64,000 nucleotides of DNA from Kuschelorhynchus macadamiae (lineage: Eukaryota; Arthropoda; Insecta; Coleoptera; Curculionidae). Position numbers and translations under genes: made by a program. The number at the start of each line of letters is the position of its first letter. Position 1 is the first letter of the stretch. This document shows positions 11,551 through 24,256 of this stretch, one piece after another. Under the pieces are notes generated by a model. The model searched no databases. It was not told the origin of the DNA and worked only from the letters and a program-made list of their open reading frames with translations. Where the stretch lies: NCBI GenBank assembly GCA_030620095.1, contig JAUTXW010000959.1, positions 124,001 through 188,000 of the forward strand, written 5' to 3'.

Positions 11551-11928
11551 ATGGTTAATTTAAAGGGTTACACTTTATGTAAGTTTTGTAAGAAGATTAA
11601 CGATATTAAAATTAACCACAGAACATTGCCTTGCTTAATAAAAGTAGTAGAAAAGGCCGCTGTCTACTCTTTCCAAAAAAGTCTCTTTGCGGATGTCAAG
11701 TACATAGTTTATCAAAAGTTTTCTTTCTTGGACCGATTATCCCGAAGTAAGCGGAACAAAATAGTGTACAAATATTATATCTACTTCCTGAAATATAATT
11801 ATTATAATTTATGAGGATCTGATGAGTTGTATACACCTGAAGCACCTTGTGACTCCCTATTAAGAAAGCAAGAAGTAATGCAAGAATTTAAGAAATATTT
11901 TGATGCCTTAACTGGTAGATTAGAATAA
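11551..11928 (+). pseudogene. Small Lys-rich frame with one internal stop, unknown
   Basis: An 87-codon open frame starts at 11551 (MVNLKGYTLCKFCKKINDIK) and contains a CxxC pair. It stops at 11812-11814, but the same frame continues for 37 more codons with protein-like composition (LLRKQEVMQEFKKYFDALTG). A single TGA thus separates two plausible halves of a roughly 125-residue protein. I cannot name a family. It may be a decayed transposon-encoded protein or a chance frame in AT-rich DNA. Confidence 0.3.
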
Positions 11929-13265
11929 TTCGTTGTTTATCTAAAGTAAATACGTAATATATGTTATCGACCATATAAAGTTGTTTTATTATTGAAAGTC
12001 CAAACTTTGAAATAAAATATCTAAACAATAATGCAATAATGTAAATTTTCTGTCTTATCACATGACATCTGTCAAAAAGATTTTTAGTGTAATCACCTCC
12101 AGCTTACCCTGGACGCAAAAAATTTCCGGAAATCCGACCCGTTGCCATGGTAACGTCGAAAAATAAAGGCATCTGATTGGCTATAAAGTGCACGTGTGAA
12201 ATTTTCACACGAATATCGTACAAGATTTTTTCTACGAGCGAAAAGTAAAATTACTCTCACGAAACTCGTACTAGTGCTTTGAAGTCACATGTCAAAATAT
12301 CACTTTTCGCACTTGTATAATATCATTAAATATTTGTCCTAATATAAAACACAGAGTTTAGTGGACAGAAAATGTTTAGGCAACTTTAATTTTTAACTTC
12401 TCTATGTACTTTTTTCAATACATTTAAGAAACCGCACAGTTTTAATCTGCATAGGAGGCATGCGACTCGTAGTCGTAGAACTTATGCTGAGACGTATGCT
12501 TATCGTTTGAGAAACAAAAGATTTGAGTGATATATAATAATATAACTAACTTAATGGGTTTAGTTTACTTACTGAGAAGGCAAAGAAGTTCGGGCTCATT
12601 TCATTAAAAAATGGAGCTCGAAATAACGGGGCCCTTTAGTGGTTGAATATTAAATTTACAAATGTTATACAGTTGATTTTTTCAAAATAATTTTAATAAT
12701 ACTCGTATATTATCATTTGCAATATTTGACAATAAAATAACACAATGTTTTATGTGACATTGGTCGACTAAATTGAATTTATCAATAAACCAGAAGAACA
12801 ATGCTTATTTGACACAAAACCTGCATTAATTCCAATTTAACAGCAGAAACAAAATACTAAAGGGCACAGGTTTTTTTATATTTCGTGCCGTACGCATATG
12901 CTTTATATTAGGAGATAGAAAAAAAAACTTCAATACAAAAGTTAAAGAGTTTTTTGACTATTTTAGAAATAATAGATAGAACACCTTGTATATTATTATC
13001 TTAAATGAAAGATACTTTCTTTATATGAAATAAGCAACCACAATTAAAAACTAGTCTGGCTTAATATTTTTATTCAGAGGTCTGCCTCGGATTCCTGCTG
13101 AAGTAGGTGTATGTCGACGATTCTTTCGGATGGTAGATACATAGATCTCAATGATTAGTAGCCATTCTCAATCCGGTTTTTAATCAATGTAGGCTGCAAC
13201 TCCATGAAAACTCACCAACATAAAACTGAATAAGCTAAATTGCCGAACTTGGTTGTTGACATCAG
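11929..13265. other. Non-coding; contains an RFX-like site
   Basis: No gene is seen. The 12100-12310 part is less AT-rich and holds a palindromic X-box (listed separately), ATTGG at about 12175 and CACGTG near 12191. It also carries an inverted pair GCGAAAAGT / ACTTTTCGC (near 12238 and 12302), so it may itself be a small repeat element. Confidence 0.45.
12141..12154. promoter_or_regulatory. Palindromic X-box (RFX-type) site
   Basis: GTTGCCATGGTAAC is a perfect palindrome and an ideal match to the RFX-family X-box consensus. No exon is recognised close by, so its use in this genome is unproven. Confidence 0.4.
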
Positions 13266-13405
13266 GATCTTTTTCGTTTAGTTCGCTAAAGCACATAGAT
13301 AGTAAGAATTCCTGGCTTTGAATCTCAGCGGGGGTAAGTAAACTGCGTTTTAATAAATTTGTCTGGAGGAGTATTAAATATTTGGGAAATTTGTAAACAT
13401 TAAAA
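13266..13405 (+). repeat. tRNA-derived SINE, copy 1
   Basis: The head (13266-13340) is tRNA-like: TTAGTTCGCTAAAGC resembles a polymerase III A box, and GGCTTTGAATCTCAGC a B box with its T-arm stem. The tail (TTTTAATAAATTTG...ATTAAATATTTGGGAAATTTG) matches the tail of the second copy at 13536. It is not a functional tRNA gene, since no clean cloverleaf can be drawn. Confidence 0.55.
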
Positions 13406-13535
13406 TACATAAAGCCTTTTAAAAAGTCGTCCCACATGATATTATTAATTAGAGGTCGACGTTGCAGTTCGTTTTCCCCGGCTTAAAGGCACCGACGGCT
13501 GCTTTTTGAAATCACTTGTTTAGATTGAATTATTC

Positions 13536-13672
13536 GTGGTTTATTGGTTAAAACGTTCCGCTTGATAGTATTGGTTCTCGGGTTCCAATTCCAGCAGTTG
13601 CAAGTTGACGTTATCAATTTTAATAAATTGGGCTGAATTACCGTCTAAATATTTGGTAAATTTGCAAAAATA
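13536..13672 (+). repeat. tRNA-derived SINE, copy 2
   Basis: The head reads TTTATTGGTTAAAACGTTCC (A-box-like) followed by CGGGTTCCAATTCCAGCAG (B-box-like). The tail TTTTAATAAATTGGGCTGAA...AATATTTGGTAAATTTGCAA parallels the copy at 13266. The two copies lie in the same orientation 130 bp apart. Confidence 0.6.
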
Positions 13673-14370
13673 AAAACGTACGAAAAAAGCAACAGCAGTA
13701 AAGTATCATTTTTAAATTTTTTTTTAATGTAGATAATTTTGACTAAACTATAAGTGATTTTAAATGACAAACATTTTACATGGCACGGGGTCGTCATCCG
13801 GTTCCTTAAAAACACCCGTATTTTAGACTCGCTATATATCAAGGACGAAACGCCTGTCTGTTCACGACCTAAGACTAGCTATTTTCTGTTCTACGTTAGT
13901 CTTGTCAATTTGCGTTTTTATAACTCGTAATATGACGCTCTGGGGCCAGTTTCGCCAGGATCCTCATGCAGCTTGACGCAGAATGCTCGTTCATTTCAAG
14001 AAGTGTCAATTACGGTGCAGCTGAACTGCAGTCAAAATTCAGAATACAAAATAAAACGGACTAATTGCGGTCTCGAATTTCACTTTATCATGGAATAAAA
14101 ATATATTCACTGGGATCAACATCCAAATTGGTAAATTTTTCCTGAATAAAAAATAGAGATTCTTATTAAATGTTGGCAACATAACATATCTTTTTGGATA
14201 CAGTTTACTATGTATAATTTGCTACGTAGGTATATTAATACCGGCCGGAGTTACAAGATAGATTAGTATTAGGTTTAGTACCAGTTCAGGCACAGGTGCG
14301 CGTCAGGGCTGATAATAAAAGTAACATAAATAACTTCTAAAGATAGGTCAAAATACAAGAGTTCTAACCG
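13673..14370. other. Non-coding spacer
   Basis: No gene or known repeat is recognised. Confidence 0.4.
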
Positions 14371-14394
14371 CACTACACCACAACTTGTTACGTT

Positions 14395-14440
14395 CTGGAA
14401 GCGCGTTTCGCTAACCAAGTTAGCATCATCAGCAGATGAT
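14395..14440 (-). ncRNA. Hammerhead-ribozyme-like motif beside PLE
   Basis: On the minus strand the order is CTGATGA (14426-14432), one unpaired T, a 6-bp hairpin GCTAAC-TTG-GTTAGC (14410-14424), then GAAACG (14404-14409). A short ACG/CGT stem III follows, with CGTA at the expected cleavage position. PLE retroelements are known to carry hammerhead ribozymes with minimal stem III in their terminal repeats, and this lies just downstream of PLE coding sequence on the same strand. A convincing stem I is not seen and one bulged base is present, so activity is doubtful. Confidence 0.45.
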
Positions 14441-14454
14441 ATAAACTAACGTAA

Positions 14455-15285
14455 CTTATCCTAACCGAGACTATTTATAGGTAAATGTGGTCACACTAGG
14501 TTGCACCCGACTGCACCGTTGTCAAGTAAACAATAGAAGGGACTATAGGGAATAGGCAACTTAAGATTATTTATTTCTATTCGGTGATTGTTTTCCAAAG
14601 CATGTTGGGCAACGCTTGACTTTTCTATTCTTCCGTATCTTAAATGTGCCATGTGTTCTTTAAAACGAATGTTTATGGCGCGTTTAGTTTACCCAACATA
14701 TTTTAGATCCCACTCAATACAGCTAATTTCATAGATGCCACTCCTCTCCCTCAAGTCGACTTTGTCTTTGCGGTTTCAAGGAGATTTTTCAAACTGTTCT
14801 CTGTTTTGTAGGCTGCTCTAAAACCTACGTTTTTAAATACTTTTTCTAGACCTTTCGTATATCTGGGATCATATGGGATTACTATGAACTTATTGGAAGC
14901 CTCAGGTGCTTGAAGAGTAGTGGCATCTTTTAACATTTTCTTATGCTCATGTCTATTTACTAATTTATGTACAAAATTATCATTATATCCATTACTTTTA
15001 GCTATATTTTTAATCCGATTCATTTGATTGTTAAAACGTTCTTTACTTAATGGAAAATTGACTAACCTGTGAGTTAAGAAATGAAATGCTGCCATTTTGT
15101 GTTGACGGCAATGAAATGAGTCGGATGTTATATACCTATCAGTATTAGTAAATGTTCTATAAATATCGAATTCTAATTTATCGTTATTTCTAATAACTAA
15201 CGTGTCGACAAAAGGTAAACGCCCATTGTTCTCCTTTTCGTACCTAAAATTAATAGAAGGATACATAACTAATTTAATGATCGGA
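14455..15285 (-). pseudogene. 5'-truncated Penelope-like element (RT end plus GIY-YIG)
   Basis: The 171-codon minus frame (14751-15266) is the C-terminal part of a PLE reverse transcriptase: NGRLPFVDTLVIRN, then a RYITSDSFHCRQHKMAAFH segment and HRLVNFPLSKERF. A one-base frameshift near 14770 leads into AKDKVDLRERSGIYEISC, the start of the GIY-YIG endonuclease that PLEs use for target priming. KYVG follows but is broken by a TAA (14689-14691) where Gln is usual, then RAINIRFKEHMAHLRYGR and KSSVAQHALENNHRIE. The catalytic palm of the RT is absent because the copy ends abruptly near 15285, as expected for 5' truncation on insertion. A 50-bp hAT-like fragment abuts that breakpoint. Confidence 0.85.
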
Positions 15286-15296
15286 AAATTCTAAGA

Positions 15297-15347
15297 AGAA
15301 GAACCTGAAGCTTACCTCATAATGGTAAAATAACTAGAAAAAACAAA
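15297..15347 (+). pseudogene. Tiny hAT-like fragment
   Basis: GAAGAACCTGAAGCTTACCT...GGTAAAATAACTAG matches the minus strand of about 6940-6990 in the tandem hAT-like pair. It is only about 50 bp and marks the sequence next to the truncated PLE end. Confidence 0.5.
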
Positions 15348-16626
15348 AAACCTTGCAGTTATCTGTCTTACACTTACCTTTATTTTAATACTTTCATTTT
15401 TATAGGGGAATCTTGATCTTCTACCTAGAGAAATTGGTCAAATATAAGACGTTTCTCATTTAACACCCTCTCCGGTGTGCGGCAGCCTGCGATAGCGTAA
15501 TACGCCAGTTGTTTGTTTTCTTGAAGTCTTTTGAGATAGGAACAGATATTTCTTTCAAAATGCCAAAAATGTGTTTGAACTTATTTAGTTCATCTAAATG
15601 TAAGTTTTAATCAATAATTGTGTTATTTAACCCAAGTAAAGTTTTGTTTCGTATAACTAATAACCTATTGTTTGCTTCAAATTCACTATCTAAAACAATG
15701 CAAACTATATGGACAATCAAATAATCTAAGTTCCCTGTTAGTAATTATTGATAAAAATTGGTAAATAGACGATTAAGAATATAATGAGTAATGTAACAAA
15801 AAAAAACGTTAATATGAACAAAAACAATATAAATAATTTTTTGTTTGTTTAAAATAGATGTAATTATTCCCAAACATTAATATATTTGCATCAAATAGTC
15901 ACCAACATGTTAAATATAATGGTTTGTTTAAGGAAAATAAATACTTCCTCATTATTTGTGCAGCGCTTTTATAAACCAGTGTGACGACGTGTTTAAAGCA
16001 TTTTTTAGATAGTTTAAGAGAACTTTTAGACTAATTTAAATAAACATGTTCAGGTTTCTAAGGTTATCAAAGTTATTTATAGTTAGTTTATTTTGACTTT
16101 TTTGAATGATAATGATCCGTTTTTTCCATGGTTTCTACTACAAAACCGAAATTAAAATATAAACCGCTGAATTAGTTATTTTACTGCAATATATCTTTAA
16201 AATAATTCTGTTTAAACCTAAGTACTACTCATCTTAATAACTATTTAAAACGTCTCGAATTTTTACGATTAATTTAGTAAACATAAAAACATTCTAAGGT
16301 TCTCACTGGCTAGAAACATGTTCTTTAGATTTGTAATTCATGGTACTATGACAGGATCAAATACCAATAGGAATTTGATCCTACCAAATTCACATTCTGA
16401 TGCTTCTCAAAGATGTATCGCATATGTACAGGGACGGACATATGGGGGAATGATGGGGAGCGTGCCCCCAATATTGTAACCTGTAGGTAAAATCATATCT
16501 CATGTTGGAATTAATTCACGTGTTAGTAAAATCTTAAAAGATTTAAATTAAAATGATTTTGTTCAAACCCGAAGGACTCAGAAAACAACATATGAATGAT
16601 ACTAGCAAGCAAGTGCGGTTTTTTTG

Positions 16627-16627
<1 letters not shown>
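15348..16627. other. Non-coding, AT-rich
   Basis: No gene is recognised. A less AT-rich patch near 15460-15510 has no coding support. Confidence 0.4.
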
Positions 16628-18224
<1,597 letters not shown>

Positions 18225-19560
18225 ACTACTGACTATTTTTCGGTAGCGTTTTTACTTTTACCTTGTCGAGATCTTCCTGATACTCGGTGAAACACGCATG
18301 AAGGAATACTTGCAAACCAAACCCAACTATAGCTAGTCCCTAGGGCGTTTTGGAATCTAAATTGTGTACCACCAACATATTCTCCGTATAGCTTGATAAT
18401 TATTTGTTGCAATATTTTTAGCAAGAGTTTTAGCAGATTACTCGTTAAACTTATGGTGCATGTTACACTAGGCTTTTTAGGGGTCGCAATAAATGTATAT
18501 TTCAGCCATCTTTTTGGCACTTTGCTCATTAAATTTAGATACTGGGCTGGAACACCGTACTTTGGGATTTTTCCTTCCCTTCAGTTGCGATACTGCTTTT
18601 TTGACTTCGCCTACTGTTATTAATAGCTCTTCAATAATTTGTGTCAAAATCTTGGGGAATTATAGGAATATTATCATCAATCAATTCAGAAATGTATGTA
18701 AACGGTTTCCATTCTTCAACTTCCGACTGGGATAGATTTATATATTTTAGCTGTGTATTTTATATTTTTAAGCATATTCTATTTTTTCGCAGTTGTTTTC
18801 CTTTGGCTCTTCTCAAGCATCAAGCCAAGTCAGAGGTCCGAGGATATGTCGGTACCAGGATATGATCTATCTGATGTACATCGGTTTCGAAATCGTTATT
18901 TAGGAGAATGTTATCGATCTGATTTCGCACAATGTTATTCCGTTAAATATGAGGTTATTTCCTTGTATATAAGCTTCGAGGTGGAAGTTTGTAAAGGTAA
19001 TTAGAATCACGCATCCTCCTTCTACAAAATTCTTATGATGTTCACCTCGTCCGTTTCTTATACCTAGCCCAAAACTTCCAACGGCTTTTCTATTGCCGCC
19101 CCTAACTTTGTGACCGTATTGTGGAACTAGCTTTTAGTATTCTTATGAGCAGCTCGTAGGACTGTTCTACTTCATCGTCGTGCTTATCAGCAATAGGAGC
19201 TTACTCTGAATGATGTTCACTTCGGCGATGATGCTATTAAACCACATGACTAGCATTCATATTGTTGCATTTTTTGAATTAAAATCACAGTTACTCCAAT
19301 CTTGTGTTGACCGGAATCGTTACCAGAATAATAAATACTGTGATGTTCTGTCCTTGACTGGCCGCTACCTGACCATCGTAGTTCACTGATACCAATTATG
19401 TCGACTTGGATTCTTGCCATCTCTTGAATGGCATTGTGTATTTTTCCCATTTGGAATATAGTTCTTACATTCCATAGCCAACCAGGACATTCTTAGCAGC
19501 CTCTTACCACTGAAGGTCTGCCAGGGATTGAGGCACGTGCCAAAGTATGAATACAGTAGG
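18225..19560 (-). pseudogene. LINE (APE-type non-LTR retrotransposon) relic
   Basis: Read on the minus strand, three parts occur in the right order. At 19250-19450 is the start of an apurinic-like endonuclease: MGKIHNAIQEMARIQVDIIG, then ISELRWSGSGQSRTEHHSIY and YSGNDSGQHK. At about 18960-19150, in broken frames, is the later endonuclease part (VGSFGLGIRNGRGEHH-type). At 18233-18529 is the start of the reverse transcriptase (FIATPKKP, ISLTSNLLKLLLKILQQII, GGTQFRFQNALGTS). This domain order and wording are those of RTE-like LINEs common in insects. Stops and frameshifts are frequent and the catalytic YADD region is missing, so the copy is dead and 3'-incomplete. Confidence 0.85.
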
Positions 19561-20450
19561 GAGTATTGTGAAGTAGTTTCCCCGTTACTTTCAATACCGC
19601 TGTACAGGAAACTATAGACTCGATTTTCAGCTTGTTTAAGGAAGCCGGCAGCTGCCCTTCTTAAAAAACACTATACAGAAATAAAAGAGTTGATACATTT
19701 GCGATCCAAAGAAAAACACATTAGGGTATATCAGACCTATATAATGAATGTCCGTCTCTTAGTTGAAAATCCAAAAGAGCCAAAGTCCATGTGTTTAGCC
19801 AAAGTTAGGTAAAAAAATTATAATCGCATATATTGCCCTGTAAACACTAAAAGGTCGCAAAATAATTGTATACATAATCCAAAAGACAGTACCAAAATTG
19901 AAAAAAGATTTTTTTACATATCTTAAGTTGTTCAAAAGACATATGGAATCAAATTTTTATCAACTCTTGGAATGTTTTGAGTGATTTACAGTTTCAGTTA
20001 AAAAACAAGGAAATATATTATAAAGTTAGCGCCGATATATAACTTAGCATTAAATAATTAAAATTTTATACTTTCTATTTAAAAATCAAAATACTATGTG
20101 TATCTTTGAAAATGTAATAAATTAATTTACCAATCACAGATAAAGTGTCAATAATTTTAACATCCAAAACACATTTTGTAATTTTTAATAATAACTAAGC
20201 AAAATTTAAAATAATTATTACAACGCTTATTTTTCTTTCCAGATAGACGCCCCGACCAGATGTACTTCTAGATTCTCTGAAATTTCAAAATATTATTCAA
20301 ATTGACTCCGGAATATATTTGACATTTCTAAAACATTGACAGTTATCAACCACAAAAAAGACTTGCTCATTGTGTAATCGTAAATTATCTATGCTTATCG
20401 TAAGCATATAAACAACTATTTAAAGACGTTCTGACTAAATAAATCTAATC
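19561..20450. other. Upstream region of the convertase exon
   Basis: No other gene is seen. It presumably contains 5' UTR or intron and possibly the promoter of the exon at 20451, but no TATA box or initiator can be singled out in such AT-rich sequence. Confidence 0.35.
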
Positions 20451-20666
20451 ATGGTCTCGTATTCATTATTTCTCCGGAACGCTAACTCGGTATTCTTGTT
20501 TGTAGTGATCATAGGTGTCGTTAGTATATTCGGTTCGGTACCATCTGTTTTCGGTCGGTCAAGAGAATCTCCAGTGTATTCTAATGAGTTTGCAGTTAAT
20601 ATACCCGAAGGTGACACTACTGCTGATCTCCTGGCTGCGAAACATGGCTTTATCAATAAGGGACAG
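20451..20666 (+). CDS. Furin-type proprotein convertase, first coding exon
   Basis: This exon encodes the first 72 residues. Residues about 14-33 form a hydrophobic signal peptide (SVFLFVVIIGVVSIFG). Residues about 41-72 start the S8 pro-domain: VYSNEFAVNIPEGDTTADLL then AAKHGFINKGQ. This parallels the FTNxWAVxIPGG...A..HGF.N.GQI opening of furin-family convertases, secretory-pathway serine proteases that cut precursors after basic residues. The pattern is closer to furin-like enzymes than to PC2, but the paralogue is uncertain. The exon ends in CAG followed by GTAAGAG, a strong donor in phase 0, so the frame running on to 20714 is intronic. The ATG is the first after in-frame stops. No later exon (rest of pro-domain, catalytic Asp/His/Ser) was recognised in the remaining 43 kb. 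Confidence 0.7.
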
Positions 20667-20674
20667 GTAAGAGT
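20667..20674 (+). promoter_or_regulatory. 5' splice donor of convertase exon
   Basis: CAG|GTAAGAG at the point where similarity to furin-family pro-domains stops. Confidence 0.65.
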
Positions 20675-21437
<763 letters not shown>

Positions 21438-21799
21438 ATGTGTTTTGTAATTTATTTTTTTACATATTTTAGGATTTATAAAATTCACACAATGCGTCCA
21501 AGGGGCTGAAACCACCCTTTTAATATTATATTTTTTATTTAAAAAACGGTTAGTTATTCGAAAAACACTTGAACACGTGCTTTTTATTTTATTACATATT
21601 TTAAGATTTTTTATAAATTCATACAGGGATTTTGAAAAAATCGGGTCATGATTAATTTTTGCAATCTATTTTAACCCGTTTGTCGTTGAAAGCTGAGCTT
21701 GTGCAGACAGCTTGATTTTAGAGTGCAGAGGTTCGATACAAAGGATTCTTCGAAACTCAGTTTCCAAGTGGGTGAAACTACCCCTTAAATGTTTTTAGT

Positions 21800-22276
<477 letters not shown>

Positions 22277-22278
22277 TA

Positions 22279-22606
22279 CAGGGTGCCTCCGGTTAAGTCG
22301 GCACCATTGCTAACTTCCTTATTATTGGAGATATGAGGTCGGTTAAATTAGCAAACTAGTAGCATTTTTTCTGCTGATTAAGATAGTGAAATCAGAAAAA
22401 CAATTGAACATCGCGTCTTCGAGTTATTCCAAAAAATGTATATTTTTTCAATGGAACACCCTGTATATTTTTCGACATAACGTTAGCAAATCGTCCTAAG
22501 AATAAAAAAGTTCATATGCACTATCTGCCTAAACCTAATAATAACAAAGTTATAGCGATATTTTACTAACAGTCAAGTTGGCCATGAAATTAAAAATAAA
22601 AACAAT
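22279..22606 (+). repeat. Left terminal inverted repeat, about 328 bp
   Basis: It pairs with 23805-24133. It contains an internal 'GGAACACCCTGTATATTTTTCG' block, itself resembling an element end, so the repeat may be a composite of two nested termini. Confidence 0.9.
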
Positions 22607-22713
22607 TGATTGGGTGGCTTGGCGATATAAATGACAGTTTGTAGATGAGGGGCGTTTTGTTGTAGCAGAAAAATAATATATTTACAGTTTTAGTTGCTAA
22701 AGCTTGTTTTAAA

Positions 22714-23778
22714 ATGTTGTTCACGCATATTGAAAAATGTGATATGTTAGAAACATACCTTATGTGTAGGAAAAATAGTACTATGGCAATACAAGAATAC
22801 CGCCGAAGATTCCCTACTCGTAATTTACCGGACAGGAGGTATTTTTTAGTTCTCTATAGAAAATTTAGAAGTAACGAGGAGGTTTTTAAAAAGGCAAGGA
22901 AGAGAAAACCTTTTATAATAAGCGAAGACGTTGAAATTACCATATTAGCCTATTTTGAAGCACACAAAGAATACTCAACAAGGGATTTAGCAAGAGATTA
23001 CGGTGTTAGTTTAGTGACGATATGGCGGATCTTAAAGAAGCACAAGTTTATTCCGTATAAGTACCGGCCAATTCAAACATTGTTGCCTGGTGATAATGAA
23101 AGAAGACTTGCGTTTTGCCATTGGTTGCATCATGTTTATGAAAGAAATAATGACATTTTGAAGAACATTATTTGGAGCGATGAATCCAATTTTTCCAACA
23201 AAGGTATGTTCAATCGCAAAAACGTCCATTATTGGTCGCAAGAAAATTTATTTCTCACTGATCCCAGAAATCCTCAGCATCAATTTAGTGTCAATGTTTG
23301 GTGTGGTATGAGAGGAAGCGAAATACTTGGACCTGTATTTTATGAGGGTACTTTGACAGGAAGGAGATATGTTGACCTGATAATTTCTGGGGAGTTAGAA
23401 GAATATTTGGACGGCGTCAATTTGGCTACACGACAACTAATTTACTTCCAGCAAGATGGGGCCCCACCTCATCAGTTTGGTGATGTAAGAATGATGTTGC
23501 AGAGATTATTTGGAGACAAATGGATTGCCACAAATGGTCCAGTTCGCTGGCCACCTAGATCCCCAGACATAACTCCTCTTGATTTCTATTTTTGGGGTTA
23601 CGTGAAAAATGAAGTTTATAAGAAGAAATATGCAAATTTGGAAGAACTGAAAATTGAAATAAGGAGAATAATGGCGTCTATTGATGGAAGGACAATTTTA
23701 AAGGCGACGAGGCATGTGCTAAAATGTGTCCGAAAATGCATAGAACAAGATGGTGATGTGTTTGCTCATTTACTGTGA
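22714..23778 (+). CDS. Tc1/mariner-superfamily transposase, intact
   Basis: This is a 354-residue DDE/D transposase. Residues about 8-60 form the N-terminal helical domain (DUF4817-like) typical of many arthropod transposases. Residues about 85-112 form a helix-turn-helix (STRDLARDYGVSLVTIWRIL). Catalytic motifs follow: D156 in IIWSDESNF, D248 in YFQQDGAPPH, and D285 in RWPPRSPDITP (36 residues after D248), or alternatively D290 in TPLDF (41 between). The spacing decides the subfamily and I leave it open. No stop or frameshift is present and the length is normal, so cut-and-paste activity at TA sites is plausible. The chosen ATG lies just after the left inverted repeat, and the stop falls just before the right one. 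Confidence 0.92.
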   Translation: MLFTHIEKCDMLETYLMCRKNSTMAIQEYRRRFPTRNLPDRRYFLVLYRKFRSNEEVFKKARKRKPFIISEDVEITILAYFEAHKEYSTRDLARDYGVSLVTIWRILKKHKFIPYKYRPIQTLLPGDNERRLAFCHWLHHVYERNNDILKNIIWSDESNFSNKGMFNRKNVHYWSQENLFLTDPRNPQHQFSVNVWCGMRGSEILGPVFYEGTLTGRRYVDLIISGELEEYLDGVNLATRQLIYFQQDGAPPHQFGDVRMMLQRLFGDKWIATNGPVRWPPRSPDITPLDFYFWGYVKNEVYKKKYANLEELKIEIRRIMASIDGRTILKATRHVLKCVRKCIEQDGDVFAHLL

Positions 23779-23804
23779 CAGTTAAATCTAACCAATTAAG
23801 TAAT

Positions 23805-24133
23805 ATTGTTTTTATTTGGAATTTCATGGCCAACTTGACTGTGAGTAAAAATATCGTTATAACTTTGTTGTTATTAGGTTTAGGCGATTAGTGCATATGA
23901 ACTTTTTTATTCTTAGGACGATTTGCTAACGTTATGTCGAAAAATATACAGGGTGTTCCATTGAAAAAATATACATTTTTTGGAATAACTCGAAGACGCG
24001 ATGTTCAATTGTTTTTCTGATTTCACTATCTTAATCAGCAGAAAAAATGCTACTAGTTTGCTAATTTAACCGACCTCATATCTCCAATAATAAGGAAGTT
24101 AGCAATGGTGCCGACTTAACCGGAGGCACCCTG
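23805..24133 (-). repeat. Right terminal inverted repeat, about 329 bp
   Basis: The minus-strand match to 22279-22606, ending in CACCCTG before TA. Confidence 0.9.
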
Positions 24134-24247
<114 letters not shown>

Positions 24248-24256
24248 GAAGACAAC

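Larger units (their letters stand above)
22279..24133 (+). mobile_element. Apparently intact Tc1/mariner-superfamily transposon
   Basis: The ends are CAGGGTGCCTCCGGTTAAGT on the left and the same sequence on the minus strand at the right, each flanked by TA (22277-22278 and 24134-24135). Inverted repeats are very long, about 22279-22606 and 23805-24133 (roughly 328 bp), and differ at only a few places, so the copy is young. The element is 1855 bp and encodes one uninterrupted transposase (22714-23778). It sits inside an (AT)n array, now split into 22157-22276 and 24134-24240. Confidence 0.92.

Noticed and set aside
13180..13437. 85-codon minus frame MWDDFLKGFMYF...
   Set aside because: It runs antisense through the SINE copy at 13266, so it is not treated as a gene.
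13266..13672. Functional tRNA genes
   Set aside because: A and B boxes are degenerate, no acceptor stem or anticodon arm can be drawn, and both copies share a SINE-like tail.
18393..19004. Plus-strand overlapping frames
   Set aside because: Antisense to the LINE relic, whose domain order explains the region.
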